Source: Beroe forskalii
Lineage: Eukaryota > Ctenophora > Nuda > Beroida > Beroidae
NCBI GenBank assembly: GCA_011033025.1
Contig: WFMF01000079.1
Location: forward strand, 310,001 to 374,000
Direction of reading: 5' to 3'
DNA length: 64,000 nucleotides
The notes under the pieces were generated by a model. The model was given only the letters and a program-made list of their open reading frames with translations, had not been told where the DNA came from and searched no databases. Both the position numbers and the translations under genes were made by a program. Position 1 is the first letter of the stretch; every line of letters starts with the position of its first letter. Positions 21,176 through 32,290 of the stretch are shown piece by piece.

Positions 21176-21921
21176 AGAAAAAATGAAACCATCTGTGCAA
21201 AAATTATTTACAAAGGTTTTATTGTTGGAATGTGTTCTAATGGGTCCCATGAAGGTCTCCAAAGAGTGTTAAGGTGCTACCTTGAAGGGAAAAGTCAGGA
21301 GGGCCACGCCCTTTTTCGACCGTGGGAAATTTTGGGGAAAAAATGAAAATTCAGTTTTAATATGATATATGACATGTGGGTACCCTAAACCTATGTTTTT
21401 TGGGACGGGGAATCGATTCCAAACACTTTCAAAGTCGTATCTACCTTCCTTGACCCAAAACCGGCCACGCCCATTTTTGCGCAAGGCATTTTTGAGGTCT
21501 AAAAGCTATTTTTCAGATTAATGCGATATATGGCATGTAGGTACTCTAAACCCATGTTTTTTGGGACGTGAAATCGATTCCGCACATTATTAAAGTCGTA
21601 TCTACCTTCCTTGCCCCAAAACCGGCCACGCCCACTTTTTGCGTATGGGATTTTTGACCGCCACAAAGGTATTTTTCAGTGAAATGCGATGTATGGCATG
21701 TAGGTACTCTAAACCCATGTTTTTGGGACGAGGAATCGATTCCAAACACTTTCAAAGTCGTAGCTACCTTCCTTGACCCAAAACCGGCCACGCCCATTTT
21801 TGCACAAGGTATTTTTGAGGTCTAAAAGCTATTTTTCAGATTAATGCGATATATGGCATGTAGGTACTCTGAACCCATGTTTTTTGGGACGAGAAATCGA
21901 TTCCAAACATTATAAAAGTAG

Positions 21922-22709
21922 GGGGGGCCAACCCCCATAAACCCCCATAAACCCCCAAAAATTTAACCCCCATTTGCCTTTTTCGATATCCACTTGGGGG
22001 TTTATGGGGGTTTAATTTTCCAGAAAAAGGTCGAAAATCTTCAATGTTGTAGGATGTCATGATTATATAAGACCCTTTTCATATTTTCTTTTCAGATCTA
22101 GTCCATAAGTTTGTATCTTGATTAATGCTATAACAAATACAATCACTATTTTATACATTTCTAATATTTCTGTGTTTCAGTATCTCAAGTCAGTCCACTG
22201 CTAGACCAACTGCTTGACTGCAGTGTAAGTGAGGTGAATGTAGAGCATGAACAGATAGATGCTCATGATGGTGCACCTATTCAAAATAGGGCCAAAAATC
22301 GTCAACAAAAAATGGTACCATTTCAGAAAAGGCTTGAAAATCGCCAATAAAAAATGGTACCATTTCAAAAAATGGCCGAAAATGGTACCATTTCAAGAAA
22401 GGTTCGAAAATGCGCAACAGAAAATGGTACCATTTCAAAAAAAAGGCTTGAAAATCGCTGAAAAATGGTACCATTTCAGAAAAGGGCCGAAATTCATCAA
22501 CAAAAAATGGTCAAAAAAAAGGCCAAAAATCGTCAACAAAAAATGGTACCATTCCGTAAAATGCCAAAAATCGTGAACAAAATCAGTCATAAAACAGCAA
22601 AATTTAACTAAATTAAGCCCCCATAAACCCCCATAAACCCCCAAAAATTAAACCCCCATTTGCCATTTTTCGATATCCACCGGGGGTTTATGGGGGTTGG
22701 CCCCCCCCC
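21922..22709. mobile_element. G-run-ended element, 8-bp TSD AAAAGTAG
   Basis: Starts GGGGGGCCAACCCCC and ends with the complement and a C run. It is flanked by AAAAGTAG at 21914-21921 and 22710-22717. The other foldback arm at about 26012-26030 shows the uninterrupted sequence with one AAAAGTAG, confirming the 8-bp duplication. Both ends carry two or three copies of 'cccccataaa'. The interior (22283-22560) is about seven copies of a 42-bp unit containing AATGGTACCATTT. An 8-bp TSD fits hAT-type integration. No ORF beyond translations of the repeat. Confidence 0.88.
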
Positions 22710-22765
22710 AAAAGTAGTATATACCTTCTTTGACTCAAAACCGGCCACCCCCAATTTTTGCGTAT

Positions 22766-24113
22766 TTATTGGCTGACAATCCTCTTATCTGTGGTCATTG
22801 GGGTCTATTACCCAATGGTCGATATTGATATACAACCGCTATGTCTCTGAGCTATCTGTCCTCTGCTGCACAGGCTATTGGATTTGCTCTTGCTTTCGCC
22901 TAATGTGGTCGCCACCCCTCAGTCGCTTGTGAAGGGTCTTGCCACGGCATCCAGCACCTACCAAGGTGCACACATACATAATGCATACATGGGGATAGAC
23001 AGGAGATGGTGTGCAAGGGCGGAGGGTTCTTCTCCAGGGATAAAGCTAAAGGTTGAGCAGTTTGCCTAGGATCGAGGAGTGTTGGTTGTGCAGCAGAACC
23101 AGCAAACACTGAACCCACCCGAATTTGACTCCATTCCAAGAAAGTTATTTTACCAGATAAAATGTTTGATCACCTAACGTAAGCAAGCGGACGTCATGTT
23201 TCCTTTCCCAGCGACCAAAAGTGATAAGTCACCCATTTAGGTATGTACTCTAAATCCAGGATAAATTGTAGAGATACATCCAATTAGATTTGTACATGTG
23301 GGGTGCCACAAAAGACCAATTGTGAGGAACTCACTTCTCGGCTGACCAGGCTTCTGGCTGCTTTCCCACACAATTTCAGAAATTCTACTACAAAAAAATA
23401 TATACAACAGGAATTTTGCCAATGAACCATTGAAAGTGATATTTCGCCGAGAGGATAGCGTTCCAGAGGTCGCTTGGCAATGGCTTCGTGATAGTGGGAC
23501 ACTCGGACACAACGAACGTGCTCCGGCTAAAAGATATGGGCACGGCTGAAATGATAAGCAGGGAAAGAGAGAAAACCCACTGTGCTCAGGTTAACAGAAT
23601 GACCGAGCAGAAAACAAGAGGTTAGGTTTTAAGGTTGGGCATGTCGTGAAGAATGGGGATCAAGTTGAATGCCGACAGGGATAGCAGACAAGGAAGTATT
23701 CAGACAAATACACTGCCATAGAAATCTTGAAGGGCAGCTGGGCATTGAATTGAGATTAACATAAGTGGATGTCCATTTATCCTTTCTATCCAGGATGGAA
23801 AGGAGGAGTGAATGACTGACATTTTAATAAATTTATCGACCCCAGTGAAAGACGGAGAGAAAAATTCAAAGCCAGTGAGTGAAGATTGATGAACTCTTCA
23901 GCTCTTCACCTCAATAACAGCAGAGCCTCGATCTAGCAGAGAACACAACAAACAGAGAAGTGGAGAAAGTTTTGACAGTAGCAGTCGGAAAGGATTCAAC
24001 TGGTCGGGCAGGAGCAGAAAAGCACCTCAATAAATTTCATTCCTCGCTCCCAAGGTAATTGTAGTGTGCTGGGAGGAATAGGGATGCATCACCCGTTTTC
24101 ATAGGTTAGACAT
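22766..24113. other. Central spacer of the foldback, no gene recognised
   Basis: Open frames up to 91 codons have no recognisable domains and overlap in competing frames. Around 22870-23100 the base composition is more GC-rich, but I find no motif to name it. Confidence 0.4.
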
Positions 24114-24119
24114 TAGTTG

Positions 24120-25357
24120 GGGGGGGGGCCAACCTCGAAAAACCCCGGGTGGATATAAAAATTGGCAAATGGGGGTTTAATTTTTCGGGGTTTATGAGGG
24201 TTTAAGGAGGCTAAACTGATAAAATAGCCGTTTTTCGGTCGGAAAATTCGATTTTCTCTCAAAATGGTACTACTTTAGTTGTGGATTTTCGGCTCTTCTC
24301 TCAAATGGTACCATATATTTGTTGAGGATTTTGGCACTTTTCTGAAATGGTACCATTTTTGTTGAGGATAATCGACCCTTTCTGAAATGGTACCATTTTT
24401 TGTTGAGGAATTTCGACCCTTTTCTGAAATGGTACCATTTTTGTTGACGATTTTCAACCCTAATCTGAAATGGTACCATTTTTGTTTAGGATTTTCAACC
24501 CTTGTCTGAAATGGTACCATTTTTGTTGACAATTTTCGACCTAATCTGAAATGGTACCATTTTTTGTTGAGGATTTTCAACCCTTTTCTGAAATGGTACC
24601 ATTTTTGCTGGAGATTTTTGGCACTTTTCGGAAATGGTACCATAATTTTTGATGAGGAATTTCGGCCCTTTTCTGAAATGGTACCATTTTTGTTGAGGAT
24701 TTTCGACCCTAATCTGAAATGGTACCATTTTTGTTTAGGATTTTCAACCCTTTTCTGAAATGGTACCATTTTTGCAGGAAATTTTTTTGGGCACTTTTCT
24801 GAAATGGTACCATTTTTGTTGAGGATTTTCGACCCTTTTCTTAAATGGTACCATTTTTGTTGACGATTTTCGACCCTAATCTGAAATGGTACCATTTTTG
24901 TTGAGGCTTTTCAACCCTTTTTGAAATGGTGCAATTTTGCTGAAGATTTTTGGCACTTCTCGGAAATGGTACCATTTTTTGTTGACGATTTTCAACCATA
25001 ATCTGAAATGGTACCATTTTTGTTTAGGATTTTCAACCCTTTTCTGAAATGGTACCATTTTTGTTGAGGATTTTCGAACCTTTTCTGAAATGGTACCATT
25101 TTTGTTGAGAAATTTTAAAATTTATTGAGAAACAGTACCATTTTGTAGAAAATTTTCCGAATTTTTTCAAATGGTACCACTTTTTGGTGATGATTTTCGA
25201 CCCTTTCTGAAATGGTACCATTTTAGTTGTGGATTTTGGCCCTATTTTGAAATGGTACCCATTTAAACCCCAAAACCCCAAAGTGGATATAAAAAAAGCC
25301 AAATAGGGGTTTAATTTTTCGGGGTTTATGGGGGTTTTTCGAGGTTGGCCCCCCCCC
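24120..25357. mobile_element. G-run-ended element, 6-bp TSD TAGTTG
   Basis: Ends are a 9-base G run followed by CCAACCTCGAAAAACCCC, and the exact complement with a 9-base C run. It is flanked by TAGTTG at 24114-24119 and 25358-25363. The interior is about 23 copies of the same 42-bp unit as in 21922-22709, in the opposite orientation. Long frames such as 24275-24895 are translations of this 42-bp unit (an exact multiple of 3), which is why they stay open. Confidence 0.88.
24262..25262. repeat. 42-bp tandem repeat with KpnI palindrome
   Basis: About 23 units spaced 40-44 bp, each holding 'gaaatggtaccatttttgtt' and 'gaggattttcgaccc'. The palindrome AAATGGTACCATTT is the most conserved part; the linker drifts. 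Confidence 0.9.
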
Positions 25358-26466
25358 TAGTTGACTGCCGCGCCTCCTTGATTTCGGGGCTGGTTTTTGT
25401 TTCCAGAATTTTGTCTATCACCAGTAGAGGACGACCATAGCAGACCAATACAGTACTCTTATGTGGGAAGAACATCAAGAAGTGTTACCTCGAATGACTA
25501 ACCTAAACTAATGCAGCTAGTTTGACCAGATACTCAGATAATCAATTATCAATTCTGATAACATGTTTACAGTACCAACATGCCTTATATCTTATGTCAC
25601 TGAGCAATATCTTTTAGACTGGTCAAAAATACCCAACACAAAAAGTAGCCGTGGCCACAAACGGATCAAGGAAGTTCAGTACGACTTTGATAATGTGTGG
25701 AATCGATTCTATTTTTTGTTCAAACACATGGGTTAGCTGGTTAGGGTACCTACATCCTAAAAGTCGTATTTAACTTAAAAATAACTTTATGGTGGGCAAA
25801 AATCCCATACACAAAAAGTGGGCGTGGCTGATATTGGGTCAAGGAAGGTAGATATGACTTTAATAATGTGCGGAATCAATTTCTCGTCCCAAAAAACATG
25901 GGTTTAGAGTACCTACATGCCGTATATATCGCATTAATCTTAAAAATAGCTTTTCTACCTCAAAAATGCCTTGCACAAAAATGGGCGTGGCCGGTTTTGA
26001 GTCAAAGAAGGTATATACTACTTTTATAATGTGTGGAATCGATTTCTCGTCCCAAAAAACATGGGTTCAGAGAACCTACATGCCATATATCGCATTAATC
26101 TGAAAAATAGCTTTTAGACCTCAAAAATGCCTTGCGCAAAAATGGGCGTGGCCGGTTTTGGGTCAAGGAAGGTAGATACGACTTTGAAAGTGTTTGGAAT
26201 CGATTCCCCGTCCCAAAAAACATAGGTTTAGGGTACCCACATGTCATATATCTTATTAAAACTGAATTTTCATTTTTCCCTCAAAATTTCCCACGGTCGA
26301 AAAAGGGCGTGGCCCTCCTGACTTTTCCCTTCAAGGTAGCACCTTAACACTCTTTGGAGACCTTCATGGGACCCATTAGAACACACTCCAACAACAAAAC
26401 CTTTGTAAATAATTTTTGCACAGATCGTGGCATTTTTTGCCGTTTTTTACCTTATAACAATATAGA

Positions 26467-27080
26467 TCCGAAACCACCCGAAACCACCCGAAACCACCTG
26501 AAACTACCCGAAACCACCCAACCCACCTGAAACCACCCAACCCACCCGAAACCACCCAACCCACCCGAAACCACCCGAAACCACCCAAAAACACCCAAAA
26601 ACATTGTTTTTACTAAAATATTTTGTGAAAAATACGAACCCAGCCCAAACCCAGCCCGAAACGAGCCACAATTTTACTAAAAGGTGGAACGACCCGAAAC
26701 CACCCGAAACCACCCAAAACCACCCGAAACCACCCAATCTACCGAAACCACCCAACCCACCCGAAACCACCCAACCCACCCGAAACCACCCAATCTACCG
26801 AAACCACCCAACCCACCCAACCCACCGAAACCACCCAATCTACCGAAACCACCCAACCCACCCGAAACCACCCAACCCACCCAAAACCAACCAACCCACC
26901 CGACCCACCTGAACCCGAAACCACCCGAAACCACCCAACCCACCCGAAACCACCCAACCCACTTGAAGCTATCCAAAACCGCTCTGAAGACATGTTTGGG
27001 CGTGTTGGGTCATTACAGGCGTGTCAGGTGGTTTCGGATGGGTTGGGTGGGTTCGGTTGGGTTGGGTGGTTTCGGATCAG
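26467..27080. repeat. CCACCCGAAA satellite block 2
   Basis: Two arrays (26467-26600 and 26690-26970) of 10-bp units alternating CCACCCGAAA and CCACCCAACC, the second led by ACTAAAAGGTGGAACGACC. Inverted units follow at 27030-27080 (GGTTTCGGATGGGTTGGGTG). Open frames rich in W, G, V, F or P, T, N, H are repeat translations. Confidence 0.9.
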
Positions 27081-27164
27081 GGGTAGCTGCTGACCCCTGA
27101 AATCCGTTTGGAGCGAGGGAAATTTTTGGACTCCAAGATAGTGGTTGATACTTAGCTTAGATAA

Positions 27165-27682
27165 GGGAGCCGTCACACATTACGTCACCATTTTTTCCCC
27201 ATTTTTAACCCCCTCCCCTCCGTCTGTCAGCATATGTCATCATTGGCTGACCCCTCCCCCATGCTTACGTCAGCTGTGGCCAAAACCCCTCCTTTTTCAA
27301 AACAAATTTTGGTTATTTAGAATCGAAACAACAGACATGAAATATTAGTCATAAACGTGTGGTGTGATTCATATTGTTAAATTCGTTAAAAACAAGCAAA
27401 ATTTGCTTCTTATTGCTATAGACGAACCTCATTTAATCATTAAATGGCCTGCCACGTGTCCAGTTAGTTGGAAATATAGTCATATTGCAGAAATGAAATG
27501 GTACTCCGAAAAACTTTGGAAATCGTACCCTACTACCCTAAGGATTTCAAAAATTTAAAATTTTCGCTGACGTCAACAAACCCCAAACCCCCTCCCTCCC
27601 TCCCCCTGCCCTTACCTGCAACTGTAAGCATTTGAAAACCCCCTCCCCCCATATAGTGATGACGTAATATGTGACAGCTCCC
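27165..27682. mobile_element. MITE with GGGAGC...TGACGTAA ends
   Basis: GGGAGCCGTCACACATTACG (left) pairs with the complement of TGACGTAATATGTGACAGCTCCC (right) over about 23 bp with three mismatches. The interior contains pyrimidine-rich 'cccctccc' tracts near both ends. No convincing target-site duplication. No ORF. Confidence 0.7.
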
Positions 27683-27887
27683 TAAAATTATTTTCACGAG
27701 GGATCCCAACTGGTCGTTTTTGATAGGTATATATCTTGAGGCCTGAAAAAGGATGGCAAATTGGGCCATAAACAGGGCAAAAGGGAAGTTTCGGAGAGCA
27801 AGATTCAAAAAAGAGGCGTGAGATGGTACGCAATAAATATGAGTGTAGTTCATGATAGCTATCTTTATTCTTTAGACTACCTATCGG

Positions 27888-27965
27888 ATGGGTTGTCGGG
27901 TTGAATGGGTGGACTCCGTTAATTCAGTGGTTTCGGGTGGGTTAGGATGGTTTCAGAGCTTTCAG
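27888..27965. repeat. CCACCCGAAA satellite block 3 (inverted, short)
   Basis: A short run of GGGTGG / GGTTTCGGGTGGG units on the plus strand, the reverse orientation of block 2. Confidence 0.65.
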
Positions 27966-28580
27966 AATTCAAAAAGTTTACTCATATGTGTGACCAAGGA
28001 ATGGTTTCTGTATAATCAGGGCAGAAAAAGAAACATAATTAATGGAAGTATAAGAAAATTGGAACAGTTAATAATAATCTAATAATTATGAAAGTTTAGA
28101 ATGAACACGATGACAATACGAAACCAAACACTCTGAAACGTAATGTTCGATAAATGATTCGAATTTGTACATAACATTTGGGCATGCCCGCGCACGCCCT
28201 ATTGCCTACGAATGGCTGCCACAAGGTAAATGGCGATGCGCGCATTTCATTTCATTCAGTATTCATACGCATTTGATATCGCCCGGGTTCTTTCTTTCTT
28301 TGTAAATGTGCCTCGCAAAACATTCTGCTACCATTCAGATCACTAATTGTGTTTGGTGTTTTTTATTTCTGACAGTCAATCGTAAAAAAAATAACAAAGG
28401 ACATTTTGAACATTTTATTTAGGTAATTAAGGATAAAAGGTGGCGTCGTTTCAATTGAAAACTACAACTAATTCGCATTTAATGTTTACGTACCTACGTA
28501 AATTTTCCATGAAAACACAATCTGTGTAATTAGCCGATCTCACACGAAAAGTGCAGCGCTGCATTTTAAACTAGTTAGGG
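27966..28580. other. No gene recognised
   Basis: AT-rich sequence between the satellite and the transposon end at 28581. I see no domain-bearing frame and no RNA gene. Confidence 0.4.
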
Positions 28581-29370
28581 CAGTTATGCCAAAAATATAC
28601 GAATTGGCTGCAAAAGTTCATTAAAGTTGCTTCCATGCTTTTTTGGGTACTTTGGGGTGTAAATAATCGAAATTCACCGGTAAGCAAATTTTTCGACCAT
28701 AGGAACATGTTGCCAGGGCCACGCCCATTTGGACCGTGGGAAAATTTTGAAAAATTTTATTTCATGGAAATATGGCATGGAGGACCACTAACTATACCTA
28801 AGTACCTAAAATTGAACGCTGAGTTGATTCCTGGCGTTATTTATATTATATAACATTATATATTATTACAGTATAACACTTTGGAGCAATATTTGAGTCA
28901 AAATTTTTGAATTTTGTGCCAAAAATCACGATGCGCCCAATCCTGACAGGGAAAATTTGATTTTTTGTTGTTTTTGCATATATAGCATGCGGAACCACTA
29001 AATCTATGTAAAATTGGACGCTGAGTTGATTCTTGGCGTTATTTAAGACTTTGGAGCAATGTTTGAGTCAAAATTTTTGAATTTTGTGCCAAAAATCACG
29101 ACACGCCCAATCCTGATAGGGAAAAATTTGATTTTTTGTTGTTGTTGCATATATACTTATATAGGAAGTGGAACCACTAAATCTATGTAAAATTGAACGC
29201 TGAGTTGATTCCCGGCGTTATTTAGAGCAATACTCTAGAGCAATAGTTTGGCCAAAATTTGTAAATTTTGTGTCAAAAATCGGGCTTGCAGCAATGTATG
29301 ATAGGTACATAGCAAATCACACCCTCCTTGCAAATAATGGCTATTTTTGAACTAAGATTCACTCTTAATC

Positions 29371-30790
29371 ATGGGCCATACGATTACTTTATTTCGAAAT
29401 ACAACAATTTATTCCAAGATCATTGTCATTGAAACATTGGCTTGTTTAACACAAAAACAACTTCAGCAACAGTTTGCTCATAAATTTCTTAAAGAAGGCT
29501 CTACTGTCCCAGATATGCTTTTCTTCCTGGGCCCAATGCACATCGAGCAAGTTATGTACCAAATGACTGGGGAACTGGTTTAGTCACAGCTGATGCCAAG
29601 AATCCGGAAAGAGCACGACATGCTGGCCACCTCATCGCATCTGTTATTCAAAATTTCGTGATTGATGCATATTCTGAGGAAGTTACAGAATGTGATCGAC
29701 AGCTCATTCAGTTCAAGGTCTGGCTGGAGCAGAAGGCTGACACAAATTCCATGTACCTACTAAGACTTGGAGATTTTGATTTATTTATAGTAGTCCTCGA
29801 AAAGACGTGTCCACTTATTTTTGCTTTAGACCATACTCACTACAGTCGGTGGCTTCCGCTATTTGTTCATGAACTCAAGCTTCTGAAAGTTTCTGACCCT
29901 GAACTTTACAGTCACTTCAAGCAAGGAAGCTTTGCAGTTAACAAAGCCAACATACCATTTAGTAAAATTGCTTTTGACCAGTGTCATGAACAAATAATAG
30001 AAGACAATTGAGGCTTGCTCAGATCAGGGTTGGAAGATCAGCTAAATAAGGAGGCCAAAGGCTTTCTACGTCGCTTAGAGAACATCATGCCTGAGATAAT
30101 TGACTACTTAGAAGATGTGGGTGATTCTAGAGGTTGGTCAAAAACTTCTCATGATGAATCAAAACCATCGTTCATCAAAAAGTTTGCCCGATCAGTGTAC
30201 AGTAAGATATCAACCAATCCATTCCTGATGAATACACCAAAAAGAATTAATTCGGAAGTGATAATTCCTGCCTATTTATTATAGGGTTCAAGTTCTAGGA
30301 AATACATTGATAGATCTGTATGTCTGAAATCTTAAAATATGATTATACAGTACTTGGGAAAGAGAATACAAAGATCATTCAAAACTCCCTTAAACTACCA
30401 CGGGAAACTGAAAAGCACGTGAACAAAAATCCAGTAATCGCTCTCAAGCCCGAAATAGAGACGAAACTTCGTGATGCAGCAACCCACCGTCCAGCTATCG
30501 TCAAAAAACTATTTGAACGTGAGTTTACTGGAGCTCCTGAAGCTCTGATCAAAGATGGTCACGGAACCAAACTGTATCTGATAATAAAAAGGACAGAGAT
30601 GATATATTTGCAGATAAACAATTTGATGCGATTGTAATTGACCTCTCAGTTGAAGTGAGGTCAAATGCTAGAATCATCTCAGGTAGCAATCATTCATTCA
30701 AGAGCTTTGCTATTTCAGTCTTGGATTCCATTGCAGCAAGGTCTGATATGTTTGGTGTGAGGCAAATAGACACGTCGATACTACATGCAG
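29371..30790 (+). pseudogene. Decayed protein of a widespread metazoan DNA transposon
   Basis: At least five in-phase or frame-shifted pieces are seen: 29371-29580, about 29580-30011, 30015-30284, 30320-30637 and 30637-30790. The best preserved contains DHTHYSRWLPLFVHELKLLK ... FSKIAFDQCHEQ. From memory this matches a large family of unannotated proteins in cnidarian, mollusc and lancelet genomes that share an ARWLP...DQAHEQ block, an upstream HIE..GDW block (here LGPMHIEQVMYQMTGELV) and a YA..VL...I block (here FKSFAISVLDSIAARSDMFG). The order of these pieces and the Cys-rich tail at 32200 agree with that. The biochemical role is unknown to me; transposition function is inferred from position between TIRs. 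Stops and frame changes show it is dead. Confidence 0.6.
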
Positions 30791-30794
30791 GAAC

Positions 30795-30935
30795 CAGCCA
30801 AATCAAGCCAAAACAAGCAGAACAACCTGAAACCACCCCGAACCACACAAAAACCTCCCCAAATCAAGCCAAAATGAGCGGAAACAAGCAAATCAACCCG
30901 AAACAAGCGAATCAACCAGGGTTGGGGTTTTCATC
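30795..30935. repeat. Satellite-like insertion in the transposon coding region
   Basis: 'Aaaccaccccgaaccac', 'aaatcaagccaaaa' and 'gcgaatcaacc' repeats, a diverged version of the CCACCCGAAA satellite. It interrupts the transposon coding frame. Confidence 0.5.
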
Positions 30936-31189
30936 TCAGTAGACTTTGGAACTGGTGGCACAAGAAAGACAGTATCAATCAATGCCATTCATAACTTTGT
31001 TGGAGAAGGAGAGTGATCGTTGAGTCTTATTTTTTCCACGCTTTTACTGGTAGTGACAGGACATCTTTCATTTTCAAGAAAGAAAAGCAGTCAATCTTTG
31101 ATGCTTGTATGCTTGGATGAAATCATCGCATAATATAAAGATGAATTCACAGTGGTATTTCAATTTTTAAGCTGGATGCCAGATTTACC

Positions 31190-31858
31190 GAGGATCAGAG
31201 CATATTTACCAGCTATATGTGGGTCAAGACTGGACTACTGTAATGGTCTTCTCTATGGTCTCCCAAGACAGCTACTGAAGAAACTTCAGAAAGTTCAGAA
31301 CTCTTGTGCAAGGTTTCTCTTTGGTTCTAGAATCAAGAAATTTGATCATGTGACACCATTCCTCAAAGAGGCTCATTTCTTGCCAATCAAAGAAAGGATT
31401 GAATTCAAAATTGCCCTCATGACGTTCAAATGCATGAACAACATTGCACCAGAATACTTGAGAAAGTGCATTGAAGTAAAACAGAAGCCACATAAGGTCC
31501 TAAGAAACGAATTAGACTACTTCCTTCTTGAAATGCCACCTGTTGCAAACTATGAAAGGACTTATCGTGGATTCAAGTATGCTGCACCTCATACATGGAA
31601 CTCATTACCGTATTATTTAAGAACTGAAAGTGATATAGTGCAGTTTAAAACCAAGCTTAAAACTCATTTATTCAGGAAGGCATTTGACTAGAAGTCCTGA
31701 GGGATTTATGATTTTTGATTGAATGATTTGATTGCTATGAGTCGCTTTTGATAGCTTGGATTAACTTATAAGTAGAGATATTTATAATTTTGAATCCACC
31801 ATGGGCTTTAGGGCGATTAATTAAATGTTCATTTATTATTGTTATTATTATTTATCAA
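31190..31858 (+). pseudogene. L2-like LINE 3' fragment inside the DNA transposon
   Basis: A 5'-truncated LINE insertion: the RT C-terminus from GSRLDYCNGLLYGLP through FKIALMTFKCMNNIAPEYL to the natural end KTHLFRKAFD and stop at 31691. It is followed by a short 3' region and a TTATTATTATT-type tail at 31835-31858. It is the same subfamily as 19150-19880 but has the full C-terminus. The open frame to the left (31152-31190) is not LINE-derived. Confidence 0.85.
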
Positions 31859-32094
31859 TATGGCTGTAAGACAACTTCAGAAAGTTTAGATAAATTTAGA
31901 CTAATATTGCTCAAAAATGCATCTAAAACTTACTTGCAGGAGCTACCACCAACATCTTGTTCCCTCTTTCTCCATGTTCTTAGATGCTGCTACCATGCTG
32001 GATTGATTTGATCTTATACAATGAACCAAGAACCAAATCAACCATTGAATAATTCAACTGGATAGAACAGGATAGTGGTTTGAAAATCAAGTGG

Positions 32095-32290
32095 GTGGAA
32101 GAAAATTATTTTACTGAATCCACCCCAGCATTGCTTAATTTGCCATTTGGCCGTCAAGACATGTTTGTGCAAGTTTCAAGAAGCACTTGACCAAAGGAAA
32201 AACAAATGTATGAACTGTTCATGTCTTAAGCCTGGGATTAAATGTCTTAATCAGTGTAATTGTGCAAGAATGTATAACAATGTGTGAATT
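32095..32290 (+). pseudogene. Cys-rich C-terminal tail of the transposon protein
   Basis: A frame near 32200 reads KCMNCSCLKPGIKCLNQCNC, a CxC-type cysteine cluster. The uncharacterised transposon family proposed for 29371-30790 ends with such a CXC-type module, so this is probably the last exon or C-terminus of the same protein. Upstream pieces (32095-32190) are broken by stops. Confidence 0.5.

Larger units (their letters stand above)
21189..26425. mobile_element. 5.2 kb foldback with about 180-bp repeats in its arms
   Basis: Terminal inverted sequence ATCTGTGCAAAAATTATTTA starts at 21189 and its complement ends at 26425. Each arm (21189-about 22766, and about 25650-26425) contains about four tandem copies of a unit of about 180 bp around 'ggccacgcccatttttgcgcaaggc' and 'atcgattccaaacactttcaaagtcgtatctacc'. 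The left arm carries the nested element 21922-22709, and the opposite arm shows its empty site. The central 1.3 kb is non-coding and carries a second nested element (24120-25357). Confidence 0.8.

Noticed and set aside
22878..23512. Possible host exon in the foldback centre
   Set aside because: Only short conflicting frames and no recognisable motif; GC content alone is not enough.
24275..24895. 206-codon open frame on the minus strand (WYHFRKG repeats)
   Set aside because: It is the translation of a 42-bp tandem repeat; several overlapping frames show the same pattern and both strands stay open.
24262..25262. CRISPR-like regularly spaced repeats
   Set aside because: Eukaryotic context, and the whole unit including its linker is repeated; there are no unique spacers and no cas genes.
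26504..27100. Several 80-140-codon frames rich in W/G/V/F or P/T/N/H
   Set aside because: They are translations of the 10-bp CCACCCGAAA satellite in various frames.
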